Below are positions 40,893-49,941 of a DNA stretch of 64,000 bases, piece by piece (positions within the stretch are counted from its first letter, which is position 1; each line of letters opens with the position of its first letter). This stretch comes from Zestomonas carbonaria. Lineage in GTDB: Bacteria > Pseudomonadota > Gammaproteobacteria > Pseudomonadales > Pseudomonadaceae. The notes under the pieces are model-generated. The model was not told where the DNA came from. It did no database searches and was given only the letters and a program-made list of their open reading frames with translations. The position numbers and the translations under genes are program-made. The stretch is taken from contig NZ_CAJFCI010000080.1 of assembly GCF_904061905.1 (NCBI RefSeq), forward strand, positions 243,815 through 307,814. Direction: 5' to 3'.

Positions 40893-41777
40893 ATGGCGAA
40901 TCTCAGGCAAATATTGGCGGCCACCGATCTTTCCTCTCCGGCGCGGCAGGCGGTCAGGCGCGCGGCCTTGCAGGCCGCCGAGAGTGGCGCGCTGCTCGAT
41001 CTGCTGCACGTGATAGGCCGGGCGCCGCTGGAGCGGCTGCGGAACCTGGTGGCGGACCTCCCGCAAGGCCTCGAACAACGGATGGCGGACGACGCTCGGG
41101 CGGAATTGAACCGGCTGGCCGAAAGTCTGCATCAGGAATATGGCGTTTCGGCGGGCGTGCACGTGGTGACCGGCCCCCTGCTGGCCGAGCTCGATAACCA
41201 GGCCGATGCGTTGCAGGCGGGCCTGGTCGTCATGGGCGGGCGAGGGGAGAGCTTCATGCGCCATCGGGTGCTGGGCTCGACTGCCGAACGCATGGTCAGC
41301 AAGACTAAGCGTTCCATGCTGGTGGTCAAGCAGGCGGCGCGGGTGCCCTACAAGACACTGCTGGTCCCGGTGGACTTCTCCTCCGAATCGCTCGCGGCCC
41401 TGCGGATCGCGAAAGCCGTCGCGCCCAATGCGGAAATCATCCTGCTGCATGCCTTCGAGGTGCCCTTCGAGGGCAAGCTGCGCCTGGCCGGCGTCAAGGA
41501 GGATGTGATCCATGGCTACCGGGCGGCCGCCCGCCAGGAGTCGCTGGCGAAGATGCAGGCGTTGTGCGAACAGGCCCAATTGCCGCCGGGTACGGCGCGG
41601 TTGCTGGTGCTGCAGGGCGATGCCGCGCGGCGCATCCTCGAGCAGGAACAGGAGCAGGTGTGCGACCTGATCGTGATCGGCAAGCATGGCGAGAACAAGC
41701 TGGAGGAACTGCTGCTGGGCAGTACCACCAAGCATGTGCTCGAGGAGTCGCAGAGCGACGTGCTGATATCTGTCTGA
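40893..41777 (+). CDS. tandem universal stress protein (two UspA domains)
   Basis: A 294-residue cytoplasmic protein of two UspA domains (about residues 1-145 and 152-294). Both carry the ATP-binding pattern: GGRGESFMRHRVLGSTAERM in the first and GKHGENKLEELLLGSTTKHV in the second. Tandem UspA proteins of this type in P. aeruginosa help survival in anaerobic energy stress, but the copy here is not assignable to one of them. It converges with gltA across a shared bidirectional terminator. The chosen ATG is where the first UspA fold begins. Confidence 0.92.
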   Translation: MANLRQILAATDLSSPARQAVRRAALQAAESGALLDLLHVIGRAPLERLRNLVADLPQGLEQRMADDARAELNRLAESLHQEYGVSAGVHVVTGPLLAELDNQADALQAGLVVMGGRGESFMRHRVLGSTAERMVSKTKRSMLVVKQAARVPYKTLLVPVDFSSESLAALRIAKAVAPNAEIILLHAFEVPFEGKLRLAGVKEDVIHGYRAAARQESLAKMQALCEQAQLPPGTARLLVLQGDAARRILEQEQEQVCDLIVIGKHGENKLEELLLGSTTKHVLEESQSDVLISV

Positions 41778-41796
41778 CTGAGCTGGGCCGGATACG

Positions 41797-41824
41797 AAAA
41801 AGGCTGCCGATCGGCAGCCTTTTT
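41797..41824. terminator. bidirectional terminator between uspA-type gene and gltA
   Basis: A perfect 28-bp palindrome, AAAAAGGCTGCCGA followed by its complement, gives a hairpin with T-runs on both strands. It lies 20 bp after the Usp stop and 15 bp after the gltA stop. Confidence 0.93.
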
Positions 41825-41838
41825 CTTTTGCTGGACGC

Positions 41839-43125
41839 TTAGTTGCGTTCTTCCAGCGGCACGAAGTCGCGCTTGTCGTAGCCGGTGTACAACTGGCGCG
41901 GACGGCCGATCTTGTACGGGTTGGAGAGCATTTCCTTCCAGTGCGAGATCCAGCCCACGGTACGCGCCAGGGCGAAGATCACGGTGAACATGCTGGTCGG
42001 GATGCCGATCGCCTTGAGGATGATGCCCGAGTAGAAGTCCACGTTCGGGTAGAGGTTGCGCTCCTTGAAGTAAGGATCGTTGCGCGCGATCTCTTCCAGC
42101 CTCATCGCCAGTTCGAGTTGCGGGTCGTTGATGCCCAGTTCGGCCAGGACTTCGTCGCAGGTCTGCTTCATGACCTTGGCACGCGGGTCGAAGTTCTTGT
42201 ACACGCGGTGGCCGAAGCCCATCAGCTTGAACGGATCGTTCTTGTCCTTGGCCTTGGCCACGAACTTATCGATGTTCTCCACGCTGCCGATCTCGTCCAG
42301 CATGGTCAGTACCGCTTCGTTGGCACCGCCGTGCGCCGGGCCCCACAGCGCGGCGATGCCGGCGGCGATACAGGCGAACGGGTTGGCGCCGGAGGAGCCG
42401 GCCAGGCGTACGGTGGAGGTGGAGGCGTTCTGCTCGTGATCGGCGTGGAGGATGAAGATCTTGTCCATCGCCTTGGCCAGCACCGGGCTGATCGGTTTGA
42501 TCTCGGCCGGGGTGTTGAACATCATGTGCAGGAAGTTTTCCGCGTAGGTCAGGTCGTTACGCGGGTACATCATGGGCTGGCCCATGGAGTACTTGTAGGT
42601 CATCGCCGCAATGGTCGGCATCTTGGCGACCAGGCGCATGGCGGAAATCTCGCGATGGCGCGGATTATTGATGTCCAGCGAGTCATGGTAGAAGGCGGAG
42701 AGGGCGCCAACTACACCACACATGATGGCCATCGGGTGGGCATCGCGGCGGAAGCCGTTGAAGAAGCTCTTCAACTGCTCGTGAACCATGGTGTGGTTCT
42801 TGATGGTGCTGACGAACTTGGCCTTTTCCTCTGCGCTCGGCAGCTCGCCGTTGAGCAGCAGGTAGCAGGTTTCCAGGTAGTCGGATTTCTCGGCCAGTTG
42901 CTCGATCGGGTAGCCGCGGTGCAGCAGAATGCCATTATCACCATCGATGTAGGTGATCTTCGACTCGCAAGAGGCGGTGGACATAAAGCCAGGATCAAAG
43001 GTGAAGCGACCCGTGGAGGTCAGGCCCCGCACGTCGATGACATCGGGACCAACGGTGCCGCTCAGGACAGGCAGCTCGACGGGGGCTGCGCCCTCGATGA
43101 TCAACTGCGCTTTTTTGTCAGCCAT
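41839..43125 (-). CDS. gltA: citrate synthase
   Basis: A 428-residue type II (hexameric) citrate synthase, condensing acetyl-CoA and oxaloacetate. Catalytic His306 lies in GFGHRVYKNFDPR, and YPNVDFYSG holds the catalytic Asp. The N-terminal beta-strand domain typical of the NADH-sensitive Gram-negative enzyme is present. A strong AGGAGG site precedes the ATG. The gene diverges from sdhC; a good sigma-70 promoter on this strand lies about 60 bp upstream. Confidence 0.98.
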   Translation of the reverse strand: MADKKAQLIIEGAAPVELPVLSGTVGPDVIDVRGLTSTGRFTFDPGFMSTASCESKITYIDGDNGILLHRGYPIEQLAEKSDYLETCYLLLNGELPSAEEKAKFVSTIKNHTMVHEQLKSFFNGFRRDAHPMAIMCGVVGALSAFYHDSLDINNPRHREISAMRLVAKMPTIAAMTYKYSMGQPMMYPRNDLTYAENFLHMMFNTPAEIKPISPVLAKAMDKIFILHADHEQNASTSTVRLAGSSGANPFACIAAGIAALWGPAHGGANEAVLTMLDEIGSVENIDKFVAKAKDKNDPFKLMGFGHRVYKNFDPRAKVMKQTCDEVLAELGINDPQLELAMRLEEIARNDPYFKERNLYPNVDFYSGIILKAIGIPTSMFTVIFALARTVGWISHWKEMLSNPYKIGRPRQLYTGYDKRDFVPLEERN

Positions 43126-43185
43126 TGTGAGGCCTCCTATTTATGCTTGAAATCACCAGACTGCCCCCCACGCAGGGCCCGCCAC

Positions 43186-43213
43186 ACTATAGAGAGATAA
43201 ATTTGAAAGTCAA
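43186..43213 (-). promoter_or_regulatory. predicted sigma-70 promoter of gltA
   Basis: On the minus strand, TTGACT (43213-43208) and TATAGT (43191-43186) are separated by 16 bp. They lie about 60 bp upstream of the gltA ATG. Five of six bases match consensus in each box. Confidence 0.75.
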
Positions 43214-43327
43214 TTTGCGAAAACCCAGGCGGCAGAGGGGTTTGCGCGTTATTTCCGGGGGAAAAGGAAGCCTATTTACGCCTTTTATATAGGGCGCGCA
43301 ATCGACCTTTGGGGGGTGGCCATTGCA

Positions 43328-43356
43328 TTGTCATTAGTATCCTAACTGTCTATACT
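43328..43356 (+). promoter_or_regulatory. predicted sigma-70 promoter of the sdh operon
   Basis: TTGTCA (43328-43333) and TATACT (43351-43356) are separated by the ideal 17 bp, about 135 bp upstream of sdhC. The untranslated leader would be more than 120 bases long, long enough for post-transcriptional control; sdh mRNA is a known target of Fur-regulated small RNAs in Pseudomonas, which I state from family knowledge only. Confidence 0.8.
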
Positions 43357-43491
43357 CTGCGCCCGGCCGCCAGGGGCTTTAGGGCCTGTATTCTGGAGGC
43401 TGGCACTCCCTGGGTAGTGGGTACCTGACCAGTGCACTTCCCGACAACTTTGCCCTGATCGTTAGGGGCCCTTCAGTGTGAAAATAAAGCC

Positions 43492-43866
43492 GTGAATAGC
43501 CAAAGACCTGTAAACCTCGACTTAAGGACGATCAAACTCCCAGTCACTGCTTACACGTCCATCCTGCACCGGATTTCCGGTGTCATCCTCTTCCTGGGTA
43601 TCGCCGTGCTGCTGTTCGCACTCGATAAGTCCCTGGGTTCGGAGGAAGGCTTCGAGCAGGTGAAAGCGTGTCTGACCAGCCCGCTGGCCAAGCTTGTGAC
43701 TTGGGGCCTGCTGTCCGCTCTGCTGTATCACCTGGTGGCAGGTATCCGCCACCTGATCATGGATATGGGGGTCGGCGAGACGCTGGAAGGCGGCAAGCTG
43801 GGCTCGAAAATCGTCATCGCCGTTTCCGCGGTGCTGATCGTCCTGGCGGGGGTGTGGGTATGGTAA
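43492..43866 (+). CDS. sdhC: succinate dehydrogenase cytochrome b556 subunit
   Basis: A 124-residue, three-helix membrane anchor of complex II. SILHRISGVILF near residue 23 forms part of the ubiquinone site, and His80 in LLYHLVAGIRHLIMD is the expected heme b ligand. The start codon is GTG with a weak ribosome binding site, and the stop overlaps the sdhD start. First gene of sdhCDAB. Confidence 0.96.
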   Translation: MNSQRPVNLDLRTIKLPVTAYTSILHRISGVILFLGIAVLLFALDKSLGSEEGFEQVKACLTSPLAKLVTWGLLSALLYHLVAGIRHLIMDMGVGETLEGGKLGSKIVIAVSAVLIVLAGVWVW

Positions 43867-44228
43867 CCAACGTAACGAACTTCTCACGCTCCGGGCTCTA
43901 CGACTGGATGGCCCAGCGCGTTTCCGCGGTCGTTCTCGCGGCATACTTCATCTTCCTGATCGGATACCTCGTGGTGCATCCGGGCCTCGGCTACGCCGAG
44001 TGGCATGCACTGTTCTCACACTCCGCGATGCGCATCTTCAGCCTGCTGGCTCTGGCCGCGCTCATCGTGCACGCCTGGGTCGGCATGTGGACCATCACCA
44101 CCGACTACCTGACCCCCATGGCCATCGGTCGTTGGGCGACCGGCGTGCGTTTCCTCGTCCAGGCGGCTTGCGGCGTGCTTCAGTTCGTCCTGTTCGTCTG
44201 GGGTGTGCAGATTCTGTGGGGTTTCTGA
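43860..44228 (+). CDS. sdhD: succinate dehydrogenase membrane anchor subunit
   Basis: A 122-residue, three-helix membrane subunit that with SdhC holds heme b and the quinone site. SGLYDWMAQRVSAVVLAAYF opens the first helix, and HAWVGMWTITTDYLTP contains the second heme-ligand His region and the quinone-site Tyr. The ATG overlaps the end of sdhC by 7 bases, so translation is coupled. sdhA begins 3 bp after its stop. Confidence 0.96.
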   Translation: MVTNVTNFSRSGLYDWMAQRVSAVVLAAYFIFLIGYLVVHPGLGYAEWHALFSHSAMRIFSLLALAALIVHAWVGMWTITTDYLTPMAIGRWATGVRFLVQAACGVLQFVLFVWGVQILWGF

Positions 44229-44231
44229 TTC

Positions 44232-46004
44232 ATGGCTAACATTCGTACTCTTTCCTATGACGCCATCATCGTTGGCGGTGGCGGCGCTGGCATGCGTGCC
44301 GCGCTGCAGCTCGCCCAGGGTGGCCACAAGACCGCGGTAGTCACCAAGGTCTTCCCGACCCGCTCGCATACCGTGTCCGCCCAGGGCGGCATCACCTGCG
44401 CCATCGCTTCGGCCGACCCGAACGACGATTGGCGCTGGCACATGTACGACACCGTCAAGGGCTCCGACTACATCGGTGACCAGGACGCCATCGAATACAT
44501 GTGCTCCGTGGGTCCGGAAGCCGTGTTCGAACTGGAACACATGGGCCTGCCGTTCTCCCGTACCGAGCAGGGCCGCATCTACCAGCGCCCGTTCGGCGGC
44601 CAGTCCAAGGACTTCGGCAAGGGCGGCCAGGCGGCCCGTACCTGCGCGGCGGCCGACCGTACCGGTCACGCCCTGTTGCACACCCTGTACCAGGCCAACC
44701 TGAAGAACGGCACTTCGTTCCTCAACGAGTGGTACGCCGTCGACCTGGTGAAGAACCAGGATGGCGCCATCGTCGGCATCATCGCCATCTGCATCGAGAC
44801 CGGCGAGACCGTCTACATCCGCTCCAAGGCCGTGGTCCTGGCCACTGGTGGTGCCGGCCGTATCTACGCCTCCACCACCAACGCCCTGATCAACACCGGC
44901 GACGGCGTGGGCATGGCCCTGCGTGCCGGCGTGCCGGTGCAGGACATCGAGATGTGGCAGTTCCACCCGACCGGCATCGCCGGCGCCGGTGTACTGGTCA
45001 CCGAAGGCTGCCGTGGCGAGGGCGGTTATCTGATCAACGCCCACGGCGAGCGCTTCATGGAGCGCTACGCGCCGAACGCCAAGGACCTGGCCGGCCGCGA
45101 CGTGGTCGCCCGTTCCATGGTCAAGGAAGTGATCGCCGGCAACGGCGTCGGCCCGGACAAGGACCACGTGCTGCTCAAGCTCGATCACCTCGGCGAGGAA
45201 GTGCTGCACAGCCGCCTGCCCGGCATCTGCGAACTGTCCAAGACCTTCGCGCATGTCGACCCGGTCGTCGCGCCGATCCCGGTCATCCCGACCTGCCACT
45301 ACATGATGGGTGGCGTCGCCACCAACATCCATGGCCAGGCCATCACCCAGGATGCCAACGGCAACGACAGGATCATCGAAGGCCTGTTCGCCGTGGGCGA
45401 AGTGGCTTGCGTGTCGGTCCACGGCGCCAACCGCCTGGGCGGCAACTCGCTGCTCGACCTGGTGGTGTTCGGTCGCGCGGCCGGTTTGCACCTGGAGAAG
45501 GCGCTCAAGGAAGGTATCGAGGTGCGTGGCGCCAGCGATACCGACATCGAGACTTCCCTCAAGCGCCTGGCTGGCGTGAACGAGCGCAGCACCGGCGAAG
45601 ACGTCGCTCCGCTGCGTAAAGAGCTGCAGCAGTGCATGCAGAATTACTTCGGCGTATTCCGCACCGGCGAATACATGCAGAAGGGCATCGCCCAACTGGC
45701 CGAACTGCGCGAGCGTATCGCCACCGTGAAGATCGCCGACAAGAGCCAGGCGTTCAACACCGCGCGTATCGAAGCGCTGGAACTGCAGAACCTTCTCGAA
45801 GTGGCCGAGGCTACCGCGATCGCAGCGGAGGTCCGCAAGGAATCCCGTGGCGCGCATGCCCGCGAAGACTTCGAAGATCGCGATGACGAAAACTGGCTGT
45901 GCCACACCCTGTACTTCCCGGGTGAGAAGCGCGTGTCCAAGCGTGCCGTCAACTTCGCGCCGAAGACCGTTCCGGCGTTTGAACCCAAAGTTCGTACTTA
46001 TTAA
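44232..46004 (+). CDS. sdhA: succinate dehydrogenase flavoprotein subunit
   Basis: A 590-residue catalytic subunit that oxidises succinate to fumarate. The FAD loop IIVGGGGAGMRAAL is near residue 12, and His46 in RSHTVSAQGG is the covalent FAD attachment site. The substrate-binding HPTGIAGAG and the catalytic RGEGGYLIN are intact. It lies 3 bp after sdhD. Confidence 0.98.
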   Translation: MANIRTLSYDAIIVGGGGAGMRAALQLAQGGHKTAVVTKVFPTRSHTVSAQGGITCAIASADPNDDWRWHMYDTVKGSDYIGDQDAIEYMCSVGPEAVFELEHMGLPFSRTEQGRIYQRPFGGQSKDFGKGGQAARTCAAADRTGHALLHTLYQANLKNGTSFLNEWYAVDLVKNQDGAIVGIIAICIETGETVYIRSKAVVLATGGAGRIYASTTNALINTGDGVGMALRAGVPVQDIEMWQFHPTGIAGAGVLVTEGCRGEGGYLINAHGERFMERYAPNAKDLAGRDVVARSMVKEVIAGNGVGPDKDHVLLKLDHLGEEVLHSRLPGICELSKTFAHVDPVVAPIPVIPTCHYMMGGVATNIHGQAITQDANGNDRIIEGLFAVGEVACVSVHGANRLGGNSLLDLVVFGRAAGLHLEKALKEGIEVRGASDTDIETSLKRLAGVNERSTGEDVAPLRKELQQCMQNYFGVFRTGEYMQKGIAQLAELRERIATVKIADKSQAFNTARIEALELQNLLEVAEATAIAAEVRKESRGAHAREDFEDRDDENWLCHTLYFPGEKRVSKRAVNFAPKTVPAFEPKVRTY

Positions 46005-46015
46005 GGGTGGCCGAT

Positions 46016-46735
46016 ATGTCGCTAGCCAAAATTCTGAATGTCAGCGTTTACCGCTACAACCCGGAGAAAGACGCTGCGCCCTTCATGCAGGACTTCCAGG
46101 TCGACATCGACGGCAAGGACCTGATGGTGCTGGACGTGCTGGCCCTGATCAAGGAACAGGACGTGACCTTCTCCTACCGTCGCTCCTGCCGCGAAGGCGT
46201 GTGCGGTTCCGACGGCATGAACATCAGCGGCAAGAACGGCCTGGCTTGCATCACCCCGCTGTCCAGCGTGGTGAAGAACAACAAGCTGGTCGTCCGTCCG
46301 CTGCCTGGTCTGCCGGTCATCCGTGACCTAGTCGTCGATATGAGCATCTTCTACAAGCAGTACGAGAAGGTGCAGCCCTACCTGCAGAACGACACGCCGG
46401 CTCCGGCCATCGAACGTCTGCAGTCGCCGGAAGAGCGCGAGAAGCTGGACGGTCTGTACGAGTGCATCCTGTGCGCTTGCTGCTCGACCTCCTGCCCGTC
46501 CTTCTGGTGGAACCCGGACAAGTTCCTCGGTCCCGCCGCACTGCTGCAGGCCTACCGTTTCCTGGCCGACAGCCGTGACACCAAGACCCAGGAGCGCCTG
46601 GCATCGCTGGACGATCCGTTCAGCGTGTTCCGTTGCCGCGGCATCATGAACTGCGTGAACGTTTGCCCGAAAGGTCTCAACCCGACCAAGGCGATCGGCC
46701 ACGTACGCAACATGCTGCTGCAAAGTGGTACCTGA
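46016..46735 (+). CDS. sdhB: succinate dehydrogenase iron-sulfur subunit
   Basis: A 239-residue subunit passing electrons from SdhA to quinone. Cysteines for the three clusters are present: SCREGVCGSDG and a later Cys for [2Fe-2S], CILCACCSTSCPS for [4Fe-4S], and CRGIMNCVNVCPKG for [3Fe-4S]. The ATG chosen has AAGGGTGG 6 bases upstream; a GTG three codons earlier would overlap that site. It follows sdhA by 11 bp. Confidence 0.97.
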   Translation: MSLAKILNVSVYRYNPEKDAAPFMQDFQVDIDGKDLMVLDVLALIKEQDVTFSYRRSCREGVCGSDGMNISGKNGLACITPLSSVVKNNKLVVRPLPGLPVIRDLVVDMSIFYKQYEKVQPYLQNDTPAPAIERLQSPEEREKLDGLYECILCACCSTSCPSFWWNPDKFLGPAALLQAYRFLADSRDTKTQERLASLDDPFSVFRCRGIMNCVNVCPKGLNPTKAIGHVRNMLLQSGT

Positions 46736-46975
46736 TAGACCGTTGTAGCTGTACCCTGCGGCGTCGGAATTGTCCGGCGCCGTGGTTTTAGGCGAACCGC
46801 AGCTCACAAAGTCGCGGTTCCTACTTGAAAATCGAAGACCAGCAGGGGCATCCGGGCTGGTACCCGGACTATCTGCGGGATCCGAAGTGGCTTTTACCCG
46901 AGTCGCTGACCAAGGACTTTTAAAGCTGATGCGGTTTCCACGCCGGTGGTGGCCCCTTACCGAGGGTGACCAAGC
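46736..46975 (+). promoter_or_regulatory. sdhB-sucA intergenic region with hairpin and possible short ORF
   Basis: A 240-bp gap inside the sdh-suc block. A GC-rich imperfect hairpin lies at about 46759-46783 (GGCGTCGGA with TCCGGCGCC) and is followed by GTGGTTTT, so it may attenuate or process the transcript. A 32-codon frame beginning with TTG occupies 46825-46923 and encodes a peptide with unusually protein-like composition (for instance GHPGWYPDYLRDPKW). It lacks a ribosome binding site and is described as a finding, not called as a gene. Confidence 0.4.
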
Positions 46976-49807
46976 ATGCAAGAAAGCGTGATGCAGCGCA
47001 TGTGGAATAGCGCCCACCTATCCGGTGGCAACGCTGCATATGTGGAGGAGCTTTACGAGCTCTACCTGCACGATCCGAACGCCGTGCCAGAAGAGTGGCG
47101 GACCTACTTCCAGAAGTTGCCCGCCGACGGCAGTGTGGCGAACGATGTTTCGCACTCCACTATTCGCGATCACTTCGTCCTGCTGGCCAAGAACCAGCGC
47201 CGTGCCCAGCCGGTTTCCGCTGGCAGCGTCAGCAGCGAGCACGAGAAGAAGCAGGTCGAAGTCCTCCGCCTCATCCAGGCCTACCGCATGCGCGGCCACC
47301 AGGCCTCCCAGCTCGATCCCCTCGGTCTCTGGAAGCGTCCGGCCCCGGCTGATCTGTCGATCAACCACTATGGGCTGACCAACGCCGACCTCGACACCAC
47401 CTTCCGCACCGGTGAACTCTACATCGGCAAGGAGGAGGCGACTCTGCGGGAAATTCATCAGGCCCTGCAAGAGACATACTGTCGCACCATCGGCGCCGAG
47501 TTCACCCACATCGTCGATTCCGAGCAGCGCAAGTGGTTCCAGCAGCGCCTGGAAAGCGTGCGCGGCCGTCCGGCGTTCTCCGCTGAAGTGCAGGGCCACC
47601 TGCTCGAGCGCCTGACCGCTGCCGAAGGCCTGGAGAAATACCTGGGCACCAAGTACCCGGGCACCAAGCGTTTCGGCCTGGAAGGCGGCGAGAGCCTGAT
47701 CCCGCTGCTGGACGAGATCATCCAGCGCTCCGGCTCCTACGGCACCCAGGAAATCGTCATCGGCATGGCCCACCGTGGCCGTCTGAACGTACTGGTCAAC
47801 ACCTTCGGCAAGAACCCGCGCGACCTGTTCGACGAGTTCGAGGGCAAGAAGGTCGAGGGCCTGTCCTCCGGTGACGTGAAGTACCACCAGGGCTTCTCCT
47901 CCAACGTCATGACCCCGGGCGGCGAAGTCCACCTGGCCCTGGCGTTCAACCCGTCCCACCTGGAAATCGTTTCCCCGGTGGTCGAAGGCTCGGTGCGCGC
48001 CCGCCAGGATCGTCGCAGCGACGCCAGCGGCGAGAAGGTGCTGCCGATCTCCATCCACGGCGACGCGGCCTTCGCCGGCCAGGGCGTGGTCATGGAAACC
48101 TTCCAGATGTCGCAGACCCGCGGCTACCGGACGGGCGGCACCATCCACATCGTGATCAACAACCAGGTTGGTTTCACCACCAGCCGTCCGGAAGACTCGC
48201 GCTCCACCGAGTACTGCACCGACGTGGCGAAGATGATCCAGGCGCCGATCTTCCACGTGAACGGCGACGATCCGGAAGCCGTGCTGTTCGTCACCCAGTT
48301 GGCCGTCGACTACCGCATGCAGTTCAAGCGCGACGTGGTCATCGACCTGGTCTGCTACCGTCGTCGCGGCCACAACGAGGCCGACGAGCCGAGCGGTACC
48401 CAGCCGCTGATGTACCAGCAGATCGCCAAGCAGCGCACTACCCGTGAGCTGTACGCCGACCTGCTGATCCAGCGTGGCACCCAGACCGCGGAAGACGCCC
48501 AGGCCCGGATCAACGACTACCGCACGGCGCTGGACAATGGCCTGCACGTGGTCAAGAGCCTGGTCAAGGAGCCGAACAAGGAACTGTTCGTCGACTGGCG
48601 CCCCTATCTGGGTCACGCCTGGACCGCTCGTCACGACACCAGCTTCGATCTCAAGACCCTCCAGGACCTGGCCAGCAAGCTGCTGGAAATCCCGGACGGT
48701 TTCGTACTCCAGCGCCAGGTCGCCAAGGTGATGGAAGACCGCGCCAAGATGACCGCCGGCGGCATGCCGATCAACTGGGGCTACGCCGAGAACCTGGCCT
48801 ACGCCACCCTGTTGTTCGAAGGCCACCCGGTGCGCATGACCGGCCAGGACGTCGGCCGCGGCACCTTCTCGCACCGCCACGCGCAGTTGCACAACCAGAA
48901 GGACGCCAGCACCTACCTGCCGTTGCAGCACCTGTACAACGGTCAGCCGCGCTTCGAACTGTACGACTCCTTCCTCTCGGAAGAAGCCGTGCTGGCCTTC
49001 GAATACGGCTACGCCACCACCACGCCGAACGCGCTGGTGATCTGGGAAGCGCAGTTCGGCGACTTCGCCAACGGCGCCCAGGTGGTGTTCGACCAGTTCA
49101 TCTCCAGCGGCGAGCACAAGTGGGGCCGTCTGTGCGGCCTGACCATGCTGCTGCCGCATGGCTATGAAGGGCAGGGCCCTGAGCACAGCTCCGCGCGTCT
49201 GGAGCGCTTCCTGCAACTGTGCGCCGAGCACAACATGCAGGTCTGCGTACCGACCACCCCGGCACAGGTCTACCACATGCTGCGCCGCCAGGTGATCCGT
49301 CCGCTGCGCAAGCCGCTGGTGGCCCTGACGCCGAAGTCGCTGCTGCGCCACCCGCTGGCCATCTCGACTCTGGAAGAACTGGCCGAAGGCTCGTTCCACA
49401 CTGTCATCGGCGAGATCGACCAGATCGATCCGAAGAAGGTGGATCGCCTGATCCTGTGCAGTGGCAAGGTGTACTACGACCTGCTGGCCAAGCGTCGTGC
49501 CGAAGGTCGGGAAGACATCGCCATCGTGCGCATCGAACAGCTCTATCCGTTCCCGGAAGAAGACCTGGCCGAAGTGCTGGCACCGTACAAGAACCTCAAG
49601 CACATCGTCTGGTGTCAGGAAGAACCGATGAACCAGGGCGCCTGGTATTGCAGCCAGCACCACATGCGTCGCGTCGCCACCGCACACAAGAAGGGCCTGT
49701 TCCTCGAGTATGCCGGCCGCGATGGTTCGGCTGCCCCGGCCTGCGGTTACGCCTCGATGCACGCGGAGCAGCAGGAAAAACTGCTGCAAGACGCCTTTAC
49801 TGTTTAA
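46976..49807 (+). CDS. sucA: 2-oxoglutarate dehydrogenase E1 component
   Basis: A 943-residue thiamine diphosphate-dependent decarboxylase, first component of the 2-oxoglutarate dehydrogenase complex. The ThDP-binding core has GDAAFAGQGVV at about residues 362-372 and NNQVGFTTS, and the substrate-side GMAHRGRLNVLVN block is intact. The N-terminal segment MWNSAHLSGGNAAYVEELYE contacts the E2 core. The length is normal. sucB follows after 134 bp. Confidence 0.98.
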   Translation: MQESVMQRMWNSAHLSGGNAAYVEELYELYLHDPNAVPEEWRTYFQKLPADGSVANDVSHSTIRDHFVLLAKNQRRAQPVSAGSVSSEHEKKQVEVLRLIQAYRMRGHQASQLDPLGLWKRPAPADLSINHYGLTNADLDTTFRTGELYIGKEEATLREIHQALQETYCRTIGAEFTHIVDSEQRKWFQQRLESVRGRPAFSAEVQGHLLERLTAAEGLEKYLGTKYPGTKRFGLEGGESLIPLLDEIIQRSGSYGTQEIVIGMAHRGRLNVLVNTFGKNPRDLFDEFEGKKVEGLSSGDVKYHQGFSSNVMTPGGEVHLALAFNPSHLEIVSPVVEGSVRARQDRRSDASGEKVLPISIHGDAAFAGQGVVMETFQMSQTRGYRTGGTIHIVINNQVGFTTSRPEDSRSTEYCTDVAKMIQAPIFHVNGDDPEAVLFVTQLAVDYRMQFKRDVVIDLVCYRRRGHNEADEPSGTQPLMYQQIAKQRTTRELYADLLIQRGTQTAEDAQARINDYRTALDNGLHVVKSLVKEPNKELFVDWRPYLGHAWTARHDTSFDLKTLQDLASKLLEIPDGFVLQRQVAKVMEDRAKMTAGGMPINWGYAENLAYATLLFEGHPVRMTGQDVGRGTFSHRHAQLHNQKDASTYLPLQHLYNGQPRFELYDSFLSEEAVLAFEYGYATTTPNALVIWEAQFGDFANGAQVVFDQFISSGEHKWGRLCGLTMLLPHGYEGQGPEHSSARLERFLQLCAEHNMQVCVPTTPAQVYHMLRRQVIRPLRKPLVALTPKSLLRHPLAISTLEELAEGSFHTVIGEIDQIDPKKVDRLILCSGKVYYDLLAKRRAEGREDIAIVRIEQLYPFPEEDLAEVLAPYKNLKHIVWCQEEPMNQGAWYCSQHHMRRVATAHKKGLFLEYAGRDGSAAPACGYASMHAEQQEKLLQDAFTV

Positions 49808-49941
49808 CGCCTTCGAACCTTGAGGAGACTGCCAGGCGGCGAGAGAGGATGGAACGGGCCGAATCGATCGGCCTCCGGAATCGTCGCATCGCCCCTGGCG
49901 CTCCTTCTCGAAGAAGAACTCGAATTTAAGGAATCCTGATA

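Noticed and set aside
44016..45905. A 629-codon frame antisense to sdhA
   Set aside because: Same codon-bias effect. It has no ribosome binding site and no domain, whereas sdhA motifs are complete.
47018..49789. A 923-codon open frame antisense to sucA
   Set aside because: Long antisense frames are expected in GC-rich genes with strong third-position bias. sucA is clearly the real gene and the antisense product has no recognisable motif.
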